64,000 bases of DNA from positions 86,264,001-86,328,000 of the forward strand of contig CM053148.1 in assembly GCA_028571685.1 (NCBI GenBank). The letters run 5' to 3'. The DNA comes from Heterohyrax brucei. Lineage: Eukaryota > Chordata > Mammalia > Hyracoidea > Procaviidae. Position numbers and translations under genes: made by a program. How positions within the stretch are numbered: position 1 is the stretch's first letter; the number at the start of each line of letters is the position of its first letter. Of the stretch, positions 54,294 to 64,000 are shown piece after piece. Below the pieces are notes generated by a model. That model did no database searches, was not told the DNA's origin, and saw nothing but the letters and a program-made list of their open reading frames with translations.

Positions 54294-54486
54294 CTTAACG
54301 CACGACTGAGCTTCTCATAGTTCATTGTAGGCTTGTTTTTACGCTGCCCCCACTTCTGGGCAACAAGCTCAGGCTGATTGAGCTTAAACTCGCCTTCATC
54401 ACCAACCCAAGAAATGCAGTCCCGGGCATCCTTATCGGTGAGAAGTTCTAGCAAAAACTGCCAGAGCTGGATTTGGCCATTGTTTC
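54294..54486 (-). CDS. GABPA: GABPA coding exon, residues about 315-378 (ETS domain, first part)
   Basis: This exon carries most of the ETS winged helix-turn-helix: [20 protein letters not shown], then [20 protein letters not shown] and [18 protein letters not shown]. The exon ends inside the codon for the second DNA-reading arginine of the recognition helix. Those arginines correspond to R376 and R379 of human GABPA, which read the GGA core in the known structure. The acceptor is TCATTTTAG at 54,487 and the donor is GTGAGTG at 54,293. The intron before it is only about 228 bp, the shortest in the gene. Length 193 bp. Confidence 0.98.
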
Positions 54487-54714
54487 CTAAAATGACAAGA
54501 GGGACAAGCATGAGATACAGTGCTGTGGATGAACGCAGAGCAACAGGGAACCCATACTTAGCTTCTCCGGTGCATTAGTAATACAAGTGTTTTTTACAAA
54601 AGTGTCAACACTACCCAAGAAATAACCCCACATTCACATTTTCATACAGTGAAATATAATGAAACATGTCTAATTTGAGAACTTTTATACATATCAGAAG
54701 GCACCGGTAAGTAC

Positions 54715-54855
54715 CTGTCCTGTTCCCAGGTGAACTTCTGTCTTCTCCTGAAATCCTTGGTGCTCGTGGGACTTTGGCTGCCTTTGTACTACTATTGAGA
54801 AGCTTGATAGTATTCGGGGTAGTGGACTGCACTGACGCTGGGATGATCTGCACAG
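54715..54855 (-). CDS. GABPA: GABPA coding exon, residues about 268-314 (Ser/Thr-rich linker before ETS)
   Basis: The exon encodes VQIIPASVQSTTPNTIKLLN, then SSTKAAKVPRAPRISGED and RSSPGNRT, and closes with the first base of a glycine codon. It is the flexible linker between the Pointed and ETS domains. The acceptor is CTTTCCTTGCAG at 54,856 and the donor is GTACTT at 54,714. Compared with the human protein as I recall it, several positions in the TTPNTIKLLNSSTKAAKVP part differ while the RAPRISGEDRSSPGNRTG end does not. That pattern is expected for a disordered linker. Length 141 bp. Confidence 0.96.
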
Positions 54856-55858
54856 CTGCAAGGAAAGACAAAGGAAAAGGGTTTTTTCCCTCTAATACAA
54901 GCAGCAAAAAAATTACTGAGAGACATTACATGTAATCGGTTTTACCAATACTCTCAGAAAAAGTCTTACTGCAAGAAAGCCTTAACCCACAATAATTTCT
55001 AACAAAACCACAGAAAAGCTCAGAAGATAGGTTATCGTACTTTCACTACAGTTCATAAATTTTAATCCAGGGAATACAAGTTGGTCACCTTATTCTGAAA
55101 TGACAGTTTAGCGGTACATACAGACAGTTATTAAAACATTTCTACATCAAAAAGTGGGTCACCACATGTCAGAGAAAATGTAGACAGCTGACAACTCACA
55201 GTCCATTAACGACTCGAGCACAAGGTCACACCACTGCTCTGAGATACATTTGGTAATCTTTAGCCAGGCCGACCAGGTAGAGAGATCCCACAACACACCA
55301 CAACCAGAAAACCTCACCCGTGTTCCTACAAATGCTCACACAGCAGCATTTTTACAAACAATAAAAAAACTAGAAGTAATCTAAATATGTAGCACAGAAG
55401 AGGGAACTTCATTGTCTGGAATACTACAGAGCTGTGAACATGAATGTGTCAGAACCGCATATCAACATGAGTAAGGCTTTTTAATGTTAAACCAAAAACA
55501 AATTATAAAAGGATCTGTGCAGTATGTTACTGTTTTACCGAAAACATTAGGCCACGAACAAAAGTGCTCTAATGTGTTTCTGGTTATATTAAAAAAACAA
55601 CAACGACAAAAAAAAAACAAAACAATACCCACAGTACATAAAAGGAAACAAAAAAACTGGATGTATTCCAAGCAAACTCCATAAGTAAATGTTTGTATTC
55701 TGCGGCGTACATGCGTGTAGATAGGTGTTATCCTGTCTCTAGATAACTAAAATGGTTTGGTTTTTTTTTAATAAATTTTCCTTTTTAGTAGTTTGCAGCA
55801 CCAAATTTAAAACATAATTTGTTATCAATAAAAGAGTAATACTGGCACGAATACTCAC

Positions 55859-55912
55859 GCTGATCAATTGTAACTATTTCATTCATCTGTTGTTCTTGGC
55901 TTGCCAATACAT
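55859..55912 (-). CDS. GABPA: GABPA 54-bp coding exon, residues about 250-267 (linker)
   Basis: This small exon encodes the end of a split tyrosine codon, then VLASQEQQMNEIVTIDQ, then the first base of a proline codon. The acceptor is TTATTCAG at 55,913 and the donor is GTGAGT at 55,858. It joins the Pointed exon to the second linker exon in the correct phase (1 in, 1 out), which shows it is real despite its size. Skipping it would remove 18 residues without changing frame, so alternative inclusion is possible in principle. The sequence alone gives no sign that skipping happens. Confidence 0.93.
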
Positions 55913-58639
55913 CTGAATAATACAAGAAAACAGTTTTTCATTTAAAACCAGAAATGTAAACCCAGCCAATAAAAGTCAATAAACATAATTCATTCATTTA
56001 CATAGAAATACGTAATTAGGAACAAAAACAAGCAAATAAATCATTAAACAACTGAAACTTATTGGCATAATAACCTAGAAAATACCTAACAGTCATATTG
56101 TTCACAAGGAAAAGATTAATTTAAGGGAAGGTGGATAGGCAATGCTCCAATTTCTTTTAGTTTCAAAAGTCTATTCAAGGAAATACAGTTTTTTAAGTGT
56201 AAAAATCTGTATCCACTTATAAAAAATCATATAAAAATATGGAGATGTCTAAGATCAAATCAGAGATGACAGTATGCACCACTTTGACATTATTGAGATA
56301 CTAATTTTCCACCAAAAGGCTCCCTGGTACTTGAGACAATCTGAGAGAATTGCATTATTTACTGGGCCGTGAGGCCAACCACGCTGGAATAAACCCCTTT
56401 TAGTTGTATAAAACTCATACTTAAAAAGCGTCTACTTGCCATAAAATGGGAGGCTGCCCCACAGGTCCCAAGGAAGTAATTTAAACGGTGGACACGCCCA
56501 GTTTTCAGCATTCGAGTACGGGCACACAGCCCTCTTCCCGTCTTTACAGACCCACTCCCCGCCCCTGCGGCCACTCCCTACTCAAACGGCAGCCTTCCCC
56601 TCTCCGATGACAGTCGCGCTGCCCTTTCTACCCCGTCAGCCTCTTTAGCCACCACCAAAGACGGCACGCTTCTTTCTTGAAACTGACAGTCACCCTACCA
56701 GCAAACATTCTGTAGTGAGTCCTGGGGTCTCAGCCCCCAAGAAGGCTCTAGCTAGGGGATCCACTTCCAGATAGAGCTTGAAAAGGACTGGGGAACAAAG
56801 AGGTCTACATTCTTCCTATTAAATGACAGCTGGCTTTGGGGGGGGTTCTGAGTCTGGGGACTAGCCTCAGGGGGATCTGGGCCCAAATCTGAGCCCTCCC
56901 TTACTGGCCGTGTGACTCTGGTAAATGAACCCACCTCTGTGAACATGAATTTCCTCGTCTTTAAATGAGATACCCCCACACTAACAACCTCATGAGGTTG
57001 TCGAGGTGAAAGGCAAACGTTTCTGAGAAGCACAGGAACTGAGCACTGCCAGCTTCTCATTAAATGCCAGATGTCATGGTTTCACCAAGACATCCTGTCC
57101 CCAGCAGCTGCCCAGAGAACTCAGACAGACGGCCCCCATTATTTCACAGGAGCGCCGCGAAGAGGCGAAGCGCTTCGACATCACCATGCTCGTGGCAGTG
57201 AACAGACGGTGCCCCCGGCCACAGAGGACGCACAGAGCTGCTGTCTCACAGTGAGGGTGCTGGCGAGCGGCGGAATCTCTTGAGCCCCAATTCTCAGACC
57301 GAAGTCTGGTCTGTTCCCTTGGAAAAACCAGACTAGGAAACAGAACACAGAAGAAAGGCTTTTGAGAGTCTACCCCAAGACTACAGCGGCACTCTGCGTC
57401 CCACTCACTGCAAAGACCCTGAATCCTGGCCGTGCACGAAGGCAGCAGGGTTCTAAGAAGCAAAGCTGCTGGGGGGCATGGAGCCATTTATGAAGAAACA
57501 GTAGACGTTAAAGGATTAGAAATTTTTTCCAGACACAGCCTGTTAATCCAGAACTTCTGAACTCAGTCTAAAATTTCCAAGTCAGAGAGCTTGATACGCA
57601 AGGAATTCCCCGAGATGCTTCTCTAGGCTGGGGGGTTTCCTTATTTTTCAAGACATAGCAACCATTCACAGCAGCACTTTTCTGAGGAAGAGCCATTCCT
57701 TCCGTGGCATCAAAGTGGCCAGCCTCCCCAGAGGGCTCTGAAAACAATTTGAAAACAATTCAGGCACCGTCTCAGTCATGTAGAAACACAAACCTGTGAG
57801 GCCAAGGTCAAGCCCTTAAAAAACACTCACTGACTTGGTAAGAACTGAAATGGAAATAACCTCTACAACTGTAAGAAACATAAGACGTCTTACAGTGCCA
57901 TGAATTCTGTTTTCTTCCCCCTAAATAACTCAGAGATTCCTATCAAAGAGGAACCGCATGGAAAAACAAGGAAGGAAAGCGATTCTCCAGACTCATTTTG
58001 TGTCCAACAGCAGCAAGCGCCTTCGGAATGGAAGCCCTCAGAATGCCACTCCTTGACAGATCTCTCGGCACGCGGCAGGACATAGGGCTGCCGTCATCTC
58101 TCCCCCTTCAGCATCACAGAAGCCCAGCCAGACCCCAAGTACGCCCTTTTCGCCCCTCCTGAGAACCGCTAGTATGGCCAGCATCTTGGACGTGCACGCA
58201 GCGTCAGGGACCACACTGCTGCTAAGATGCCTCGAATCGACAGTGCCTGAAGTGTGAGATGGATTACAATTCCAACAGAGGAATCCACTTGTACGTGATC
58301 CTTTTTGTCAGAGTTAATTTCTGATTTCTTGACGCACAGTCACTGAACAGTAACGATAATGTCTGTGGAGCAATGTGGAAGCACTAAGGACAAGGGGCCC
58401 CAGTCAAGACAGTGGGTGGCACGCCAGTACTTCCCTTTCTCTTCCAACAGCCAGTTCCGTTACAGTGATTTCACCTTACCAACAACAAAGAAAAGGAGAG
58501 GGAAACAGTCTGTGAACAGATGACCTTATAGCTCTACGAACAGTGAATGAAAGACCTGACTGATGGAATGGAAGTCAAAGACCAGGCTATGTGCAAGGGC
58601 CAGGTGGAGAGCACAACACCCCACGTCAGCAGCCGGCCC
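55913..58639. other. GABPA intron sequence without recognised features apart from one MIR
   Basis: Apart from the MIR at 56.9 kb I see no repeat or coding signal. A GC-richer stretch at 56,450-56,650 and another at 57,050-57,480 have no recognisable identity. Confidence 0.5.
56865..57055 (+). repeat. MIR-like SINE in GABPA intron
   Basis: Shows CTGGCCGTGTGACTCTGG, TGAATTTCCTCGTCTTTAAA and CTCATGAGGTTGTCGAGG, the usual MIR core and tail order, in the plus orientation. Confidence 0.6.
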
Positions 58640-59035
58640 CTGGCGGTGGTCAGCCCGGGCTTTAGTCCCAGCTCTGTCGCTCCCTAGTAGTAGACTTTGA
58701 ACAAGTGATTTAAAACTTTCTCAAGTACAGCTACGGCCTGTTTGTCAGCGGAGGTCTGTGTGTTGCTGTGGTGAGGCCCATTCCATGTGGTGGACATCCC
58801 AGGCTGAGAGGAGAATGGCAGGCCTGGTGACCTACAACCAAGAATCCGCCCATGGGAACCTGAGGGGATCACAGTGGTCTGATCCCACCATGCATTAAGA
58901 CCCCATGAGCTGAGGGTCAACCAGACCACAGCTAACAAAAACAAACCTCAGAGATGAGTGGTTGAGTTACCATGGAGTTTAAATGGACTCGTGCATGTAA
59001 AGCTCTCAGCACAGTCTTATACAGTTAATAAATGC
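58640..59035 (+). repeat. MIR-like SINE split by a younger SINE
   Basis: The head and core (CTTTAGTCCCAGCTCTGTCG, then TTTGAACAAGTGATTTAAAA) lie at 58,640-58,727. The tail (CATGTAAAGCTCTCAGCACAG through TTAATAAATGCAA) resumes at about 58,986-59,035. The gap is a tRNA-Gly-type SINE. Confidence 0.55.
58728..58985 (+). repeat. tRNA-Gly-type AfroSINE relative inserted in MIR
   Basis: Shares GTCTGTGTGTTGCTGTGGTG, the GGCCTGGTGACCTAC block and a CCATGAGCTGAGGGTCAACC-type tail with the copies at 9.1 and 31.9 kb. It lacks most of the tRNA head. Confidence 0.55.
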
Positions 59036-59123
59036 AATTATCAACAAACAATGAAGATGAAAACAAAGACAGAAAGAAGTTATGCTTAAGACATGATGTA
59101 AATAGCTAAGTCGGATTTCATAC

Positions 59124-59318
59124 ATTTTCGCAGAAGTTCCAGGTGACTCCAGAGAATTTCTCCCCGAGGAACTCGCTGAAAGAAGTCTTCCTGACTGAGG
59201 CTGCACAATTCTCTTCCTGAAATGTTGAGTGTGGTGAGGTCTATGTCGGTCATGCTGAACTCCTTCATCACCCAGACCACCCAATGCAGGACTTGGTCGG
59301 TGGACCACTGGATAGGAT
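59124..59318 (-). CDS. GABPA: GABPA coding exon, residues about 185-249 (Pointed domain core)
   Basis: This exon holds the PNT core: PIQWSTDQVLHWVVWVMKEF, then the TDIDLTTLNISGREL helix and FFQRVPRGEILWSHLELLRK. The domain is a SAM-like five-helix bundle used for protein contacts in ETS factors. The acceptor is CCTTTCCAG at 59,319 and the donor is GTATGA at 59,123. The open frame continues beyond both splice sites by chance, and those extensions are intronic. Length 195 bp, phase 1 in and phase 1 out. The PNT domain is divided between this exon and the one at 61.4 kb. Confidence 0.97.
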
Positions 59319-59859
59319 CTGGAAAGGACACACAGCTGAGCCACCACACAGATAAACAACGGGTACACTCCTCAACACTAGCTTCCACTAAGCTCAGCAA
59401 CTTGGACCATCCCTGTTTTTGTCCCCTTGCTCTGCAGACTGGCTCTCTCTCTCCCTTCACACCGGGGTCCTGTAATTTGTTAAGCTTCAATTAACCACCT
59501 CTCCCCCAGCTTCTTTATCTAACCCTCTCCTGTGGGTTCCATTCCCTGTTATCCACAAAGACACTCTTGTCGCCACAAACTTTTGAACCTTCAACATTAT
59601 TAGTCTGTTCTCCCAACGTCTTTTCCCACCCCCTTTTATCTCCCCTTCAAAGGTTAACACTCTATTTTCTCCATTTCTCCAGTGCCTTTTTTTTTTTTTA
59701 ATAATTCAGCTTCATCTCTTTAACCCTACAGTTATTTTTGATAAATTTACCAATGGTGCTCTGATCAAGAAACTTCACAGGTATCACTCAGAGGGCATTC
59801 TGTGACTTGCTAAATAGCATCTGAGAATCCTGACCATCTTGACTGCTCCCTCGGTTTCA

Positions 59860-61140
59860 GTGACACCATCTAATACACAGTGCTTAGTTCCCTTCTCCCT
59901 CTTCAGCTAGTCCCATTGTCCTTTCTCTTGTCCAGCCACAGATGCTGACAAGATCCAGGAACCAGCTACATCACTGTAGCCGTCTATCTGCATCGACTTT
60001 TACAGCTTCAAGTACAGACTCAACTCACCATGACTTGAGGTCTACATAACAGATCACCTCTGGCCTTCACCTTGCACCCCTGAAACCGTTCTCTGGCTCC
60101 CTTCAGCTGACTATGCAGGATCACTTCAAAATCAAGTGCCCGCAGCAACTCTTCCTTGACAAATCTTTCCACACCAACCATCTACTCTCCCCCACAAGGC
60201 ACTGGGAGGACACGGGGCTTTCTCGGGTCCCGTCACAACCCCAGCACCTGTTAGCACGGGCCACACCTGCTATGTGGTAAGCCAAACCCAAGGCCAGTGC
60301 CGTTTGCGTTGATTCCAACTCACAACAACCCCATAGGACAACTACCTCACAGAGTTTCTAAGGAGCCACCAGCCTTTTTGGTTAGCAGCCACAGCATCTT
60401 AACCCTATGTCACCAGGGTTTCCTGGCATGTGTTCATGTTTACAGAATAAGTAATAAAGATTTGGCCAGTTCCTGTCACCACAGGACGTGTCTACTACCC
60501 CCAGCCTGAGGAGTTACACCCACGTCTGACTTTCCCCTTTGGACCTTCACATGATCGGTCCCTCGGCTGTTCGGCTCTCGCACTCTTTTCTTCCACCTCC
60601 TTCTTTCCGTGCCCACAGAAATGACCCGGCGCAGGGTCGTCCCGTCAGACATAAAGCCACAATAGCGTGCGCCTCCTTCCCCTTCTTCAGTCTCTCCTTG
60701 CTCCAAGGCACGCCGGTGCCACTGCCACACGCACTGTTCAACCATCACTTCTGTCAACCCAGAACAGCTCTAACCCCAAACCCAAACCCCTCGCCTGCTC
60801 AGTCAACTCAAATGCAGTGGCCCTACATGGCAACAAGTGACTCCTGACCCATCACTACTCATGACTCACACACACTCTCACTTCTAAGTCTTTCCACAGA
60901 TCATTTTCTGTCTGGAATGTCCTTTGAACAGTTTTGCTACAAGCCACTGTAACTGCTCTCTAATTCTAACAGCACGTTTTCTCTGAGTTACCAACAGCCT
61001 GAAAACATGTAAGCTTTTATGGCAATTCTCTCTCCTCCTCTCTCGTCTGTCTCTGTGACAGCCCTGTACCTGATTACTTCTTCATCTCCCTAACATACCC
61101 AAGGACACTGTCTGTCTATTACACATGCTGAAAGGTCTGT
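59860..61140. repeat. Possible L2-like remnants in GABPA intron
   Basis: CTGGAATGTCC near 60,912 and the C/T-rich phrases around 60,050-60,200 and 60,880-61,130 resemble L2 3' sequence. The match is weak and interrupted by an AfroSINE at 60,283-60,424. Treat as a low-confidence call. Confidence 0.3.
60283..60424 (-). repeat. AfroSINE-like copy in GABPA intron
   Basis: Reads GCCGTTTGCGTTGATTCCAA, CCATAGGACA, AGGAGCCACC and TTGGTTAGCAGCC to TCACCAGGGTTTCC: the type A element in reverse, with an internal deletion. It is one of only two clear AfroSINE-type copies in the gene half of the window. Confidence 0.85.
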
Positions 61141-61290
61141 TACAGTCCAAGAAGAAATAAGATATTAAAGAGTATCAGCACTCTTCCTAAAAACTCTGCA
61201 TTTAAAATAGACTGTAACTGACCCTAGCCTCTCCTATGTCACACTTCCTGCCTAACATTCCCACTGCAGTCTAACCATCTAGGTGATTAC

Positions 61291-61536
61291 CATAGGGGAT
61301 CCCCAGGCGCTCCTGCTCTTTCCTGTACCCCTCCAGTGCGGCCGCCCATCTCGTCACTTGCTCTGAGGTCTCGTCTGAGATGGTGGTGATGTGCTTTGTG
61401 CCATCGAGGGTGATCACTTGCGCTTCCTCGACAAGGTGTGCCTCAGCGTCTGCGGGGTGGGCGTCTGGATCAATGACGACCTCCACAGTTTCCGCGGGTT
61501 TCACAATTTCAAGAATGTTCAGCTTTGGCTCAATTC
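61291..61536 (-). CDS. GABPA: GABPA coding exon, residues about 103-184 (acidic linker and start of Pointed domain)
   Basis: The exon begins with the rest of a split glycine codon and IEPKLN, and ends in GIPY plus the first base of an aspartate codon. It encodes an acidic stretch (VEVVIDPDAH, then HLVEEAQVITLDG) and the N-terminal helix region of the Pointed (PNT/SAM-like) domain, with QVTRWAAALEGYRKEQERLG readable. The acceptor ends TTAAG at 61,537 and has a weak pyrimidine tract. The donor is GTAATC at 61,290. From memory, the residues around the DPDAH motif differ slightly from human, while the PNT part looks identical. Length 246 bp, phase 1 in and phase 1 out. Confidence 0.97.
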
Positions 61537-63732
61537 CTTAACACGGAAGAAGAAAAACACTTTAAACCTCAAGGAAAACAGAAAAGGCGCAAAGGAACAA
61601 AATTTACAGCTTAACGTAGAACCTCCCCGATAAGAACACACTGCACAGTAAAAAAGGAACTTTAAACATTTTTAGCTGCCTGTCCAAAGATTTTGATTCC
61701 TGTTAACAATCAACACAACGACAACTCACTAGAATTTCTGCCGACAACGATTTCTTGATTTCGATAGTTACATGATGGTCATGTAAGATTTATCACTTTT
61801 CTTTAATTTCTTTAAGGAAATACAATGATATATTTAGAGACAGAGATCTCGTGTCTGCAGCCTGCTCTTATGAATTTAAAAAAATATGTACAAGTGCACG
61901 AATGGTGCAGAGAAATTTAAAATATTCTAAAAAAAATAATTAACATTTGAGGAACCTGAGCGAAGGTATCCAGGAATCCCATTGCTACACACACACAAAC
62001 ACAAACACACCTTGCAAACATTATTAGGGGGAAAAATAGAAAAATAATACCAGTACGGAATAAAAAATAAAAACTAAGTAACTACTCAACCTCAGTATTT
62101 GAAAAAATCCTTTAAGCAAAAATTAAAATTATTCACTGACTCTGCTTTTCTTTTTAAAGAGCAATGCATGTGTTTCGAAAATGAATAAATGCTGAGTTTG
62201 TTAAATTAAACTCATCCCTACTAAATTCTGATTTTCATTTTCAACTGAATAAAGAAAAATCCAAATCCATAAGATACTTAACTCTCAAAAGAAAGGGGTT
62301 AATAGTGCTACTAATTCCTATGGAAAGATAGAAACAGACATGGTACATGACTCAGCACTACACAGACTTCTCAGTACCTATTTAGCCAGCCTAAAAATAT
62401 TCAGTGTTTTAGAAATTATAATACGCACAGAAATTACGCCATGAAAGTATTTTATTTAGTCATGTCTACATAATTCTGTAAAAGGTGCACTATTACTTAT
62501 CTAATCAAAACAGAAGTAACTAACCCTGCATGAAATCATCTCAGACACTTCTGATAAAATGCCTGCTCTCAGAAACTGTAGGTGTTATCTAACAGCCAGT
62601 ATATGCTCCTTTCAGTTGCTACAACCCAAGCTGAAGAGAACAACATATACTGACATGAAAAATAAAACTCAACTTTAATCCCCTGTGAAAACCAGCATTG
62701 TAAGAAAACGTACTGCTATCATTCATTAAGCAGTGTAAAAGAAGTAAATTTTGTAAAATATACATGAATATTCAGAATTTGAAAAACAGATGAAACCGGC
62801 TTCCTGAAACGTATTCTCTAGTAATCCAGTGGAAATGCCATCAAGTCAACTCTTCTGCTGAACCACACTTCCATGGAGAGCCATCTGGAGACAAAAACCA
62901 TGAACTTTCCTAACCACAGTCAGGGGAAACCAAGAACCAGAAGCAGAGAACTACAGTTTTCACAGCTTGAAGAAAACTTCCGCTTGTGAAACCCTACTGT
63001 AAGAAATGGAGTATGTTCAGAGATTAAACTTATTCTAAAATTTATTAGAAATCCCAAAAAACCACAGTTTTAAAATAAAGTCCAACCTATCTAAAAGGGC
63101 TTGCTGCTTGTCATTCTACCTTGTGTGTCTGTGCACAGTTAGTTCAAGTCTGCGATGCTCCTGGCTGATGAGGTCACTCACTATCCCTGGCAAATTGTCC
63201 TCTCTCTGCGCTAAACTAACGGGTCTGGATCTTTTTGCAGCTAGCGGTCCAGATGTGATTTATGCTCTTGAAGCACTAGCCTAAGACTTTTGCTTGGAAG
63301 TGGCGAAGAGGGGACAAACGGGCACACGGCGTCTATCGTGTGGACACTGCAGGTCACTGTGGTGGCACCATGTTGGCAGCTGACAGCTGCAGCTTTGGGG
63401 GAGCTTCCAGATTTGCCTTTTCCAGAGCATGGTAGGGCAGCAGCTTTTCCGGCCAGCCAGCTGGAACCTGCTCCCCCAGCTCGGCGACTCTGCTCTTTAA
63501 TACCCTGATAGACTCTTGTCTGATTAAACTAGGCAGACCATGTTATACTACCTATGACTGAACAAAAAGCCTGTTTGGACTAGATAAATCATAGTGCACC
63601 TTTCAGGAAATTATGCAGACATGCCTAAACAACATTTTAGCACCATGTTAATTTACGCAACCTTCCCAAACACCTTGAGTTTCCAAAACTGTGTTATTGT
63701 ACATGAGTTAAAATCTTAAACAACTGCTGTTA
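61537..63732. other. GABPA intron, AT-rich, no recognised repeats
   Basis: Mostly AT-rich unique-looking DNA with a small CA/ACA tract at about 61,988-62,011. A GC-rich section at 63,170-63,500 is unassigned. No coding support. Confidence 0.5.
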
Positions 63733-63768
63733 AGGTCACTCTGAATCGGAATCAACGCCACACAATTT
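63733..63768 (+). repeat. AfroSINE tail fragment beside a GABPA exon
   Basis: GGTCACTCTGAATCGGAATC AACGCCACACAA is the 3' tail of the SINE family without its body, followed by a T run. It lies about 30 bases from the splice donor at 63,794. Confidence 0.45.
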
Positions 63769-63794
63769 TTTTTTCTTTTTCCAAAGCAACTTAC

Positions 63795-63879
63795 CTTGAT
63801 AAGAAATTACCTGTACACTAAGCTGTACAGTTCCATCTGTCTTCACTCCTTGGTCAAACAAACTTCGTTCTGGATCCAG
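63795..63879 (-). CDS. GABPA: GABPA coding exon, residues about 75-102 (part of N-terminal OST domain)
   Basis: This exon starts in frame with LDPERS and ends in ISYQ plus the first base of a glycine codon. The acceptor is a pyrimidine-containing tract ending in ACTCAG at 63,880. The donor is GTAAG just left of 63,795. In the family this segment is the second half of the OST domain, a ubiquitin-like fold reported to contact CBP/p300. It is the rightmost GABPA exon in the window. About 120 bases of the preceding intron are visible and the exon before it is not. Length 85 bp, phase 0 in and phase 1 out. Confidence 0.96.
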
Positions 63880-64000
63880 CTGAGTATGGATAAAATAAAA
63901 AAGATTACTGTAGCTCAATAAATAGATTAAGGCCCCTGCCATTCGTTTGTTATACAGGGATATACCAAACAGGGTAACTACTGAAACATACTAATTAAAT

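Larger units (their letters stand above)
46840..64000 (-). other. GABPA: GABPA locus, 3' part (transcription unit, incomplete at 5' end)
   Basis: GABPA is the DNA-binding alpha subunit of GA-binding protein (NRF-2), a nuclear ETS factor that pairs with GABPB and drives many nuclear genes for mitochondrial proteins and translation. Seven minus-strand exons are visible, from 63,879 down to 50,040, followed by a long 3'UTR. Exon lengths are 85, 246, 195, 54, 141, 193 and 229 coding bases. They sum to 1,143 bases, or 380 codons plus stop, which fits residues 75-454 of the 454-residue human protein. Introns seen in full are about 2.26, 1.97, 3.21, 1.00, 0.23 and 4.03 kb. Every junction is GT-AG and the split codons rejoin correctly, so the gene appears intact here. 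The promoter, 5'UTR and the exons for residues 1-74 lie past the right edge. Confidence 0.97.

Noticed and set aside
59086-59490. 134-codon minus-strand frame treated as one coding region
   Set aside because: Only 59,124-59,318 is exon; consensus splice sites at both ends show the rest is intron.
60539-60847. 102-codon plus-strand frame in a GABPA intron
   Set aside because: C-rich low-complexity sequence antisense to the gene with no domain; likely chance.

Overview
This window is nuclear DNA from a placental mammal, almost certainly an afrotherian and most likely an elephant-lineage genome. Three things support this. Seven spliced coding exons on the minus strand match the ETS factor GABPA. 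The intergenic half is packed with tRNA-derived SINEs whose 3' tails match the tail of an RTE-type LINE, which is the AfroSINE/RTE pairing known from Afrotheria. Older shared mammalian repeats (MIR, L1M-type and MaLR-like LTRs) are also present. The species call is inference from repeat content.

Layout. Positions 1 to about 46,820 contain no protein-coding gene that I can support. In human the interval beyond the GABPA 3' end leads to APP, and the same is expected here, with APP beyond the left edge. This half is a mosaic of about 50 AfroSINE-like copies (roughly one per kb) and L1 pieces, including an inverted pair of L1 3' ends at 1.9-4.2 kb. It also has at least four decayed RTE copies on the minus strand, RTE pieces on the plus strand, two solo LTRs with 5-bp target duplications that landed inside RTE copies, several MaLR-like LTRs, one mariner transposase fragment and three copies of a rearranged mariner derivative. 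One stretch on the minus strand near 16.7-17.2 kb looks coding but is broken, and I do not recognise it.

Positions about 46,840 to 64,000 are the 3' part of GABPA, transcribed right to left. The order is a partial N-terminal (OST) domain exon at 63.8 kb, an exon leading into the Pointed domain at 61.4 kb, the Pointed core exon at 59.2 kb, a 54-bp linker exon at 55.9 kb, a second linker exon at 54.8 kb, the first ETS exon at 54.4 kb and the terminal ETS exon with the stop codon at 50.0 kb. All junctions are GT-AG with matching phases. Together the exons encode 380 residues, equivalent to human residues 75-454. The first coding exons and the promoter lie beyond the right edge. A 3'UTR of about 3.2 kb follows, ending near a poly(A) signal at 46,864. 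It holds a GC-rich patch and a strong predicted hairpin. SINE density falls from about one per kb to two or three in 17 kb exactly at the gene's 3' end.

I found no evidence for a previously undescribed multi-gene system. The most useful observations are the 3'UTR hairpin, the shared-junction mariner derivative family, the paired LTR insertions with readable target duplications, the SINE density step, and the unidentified coding-like remnant.
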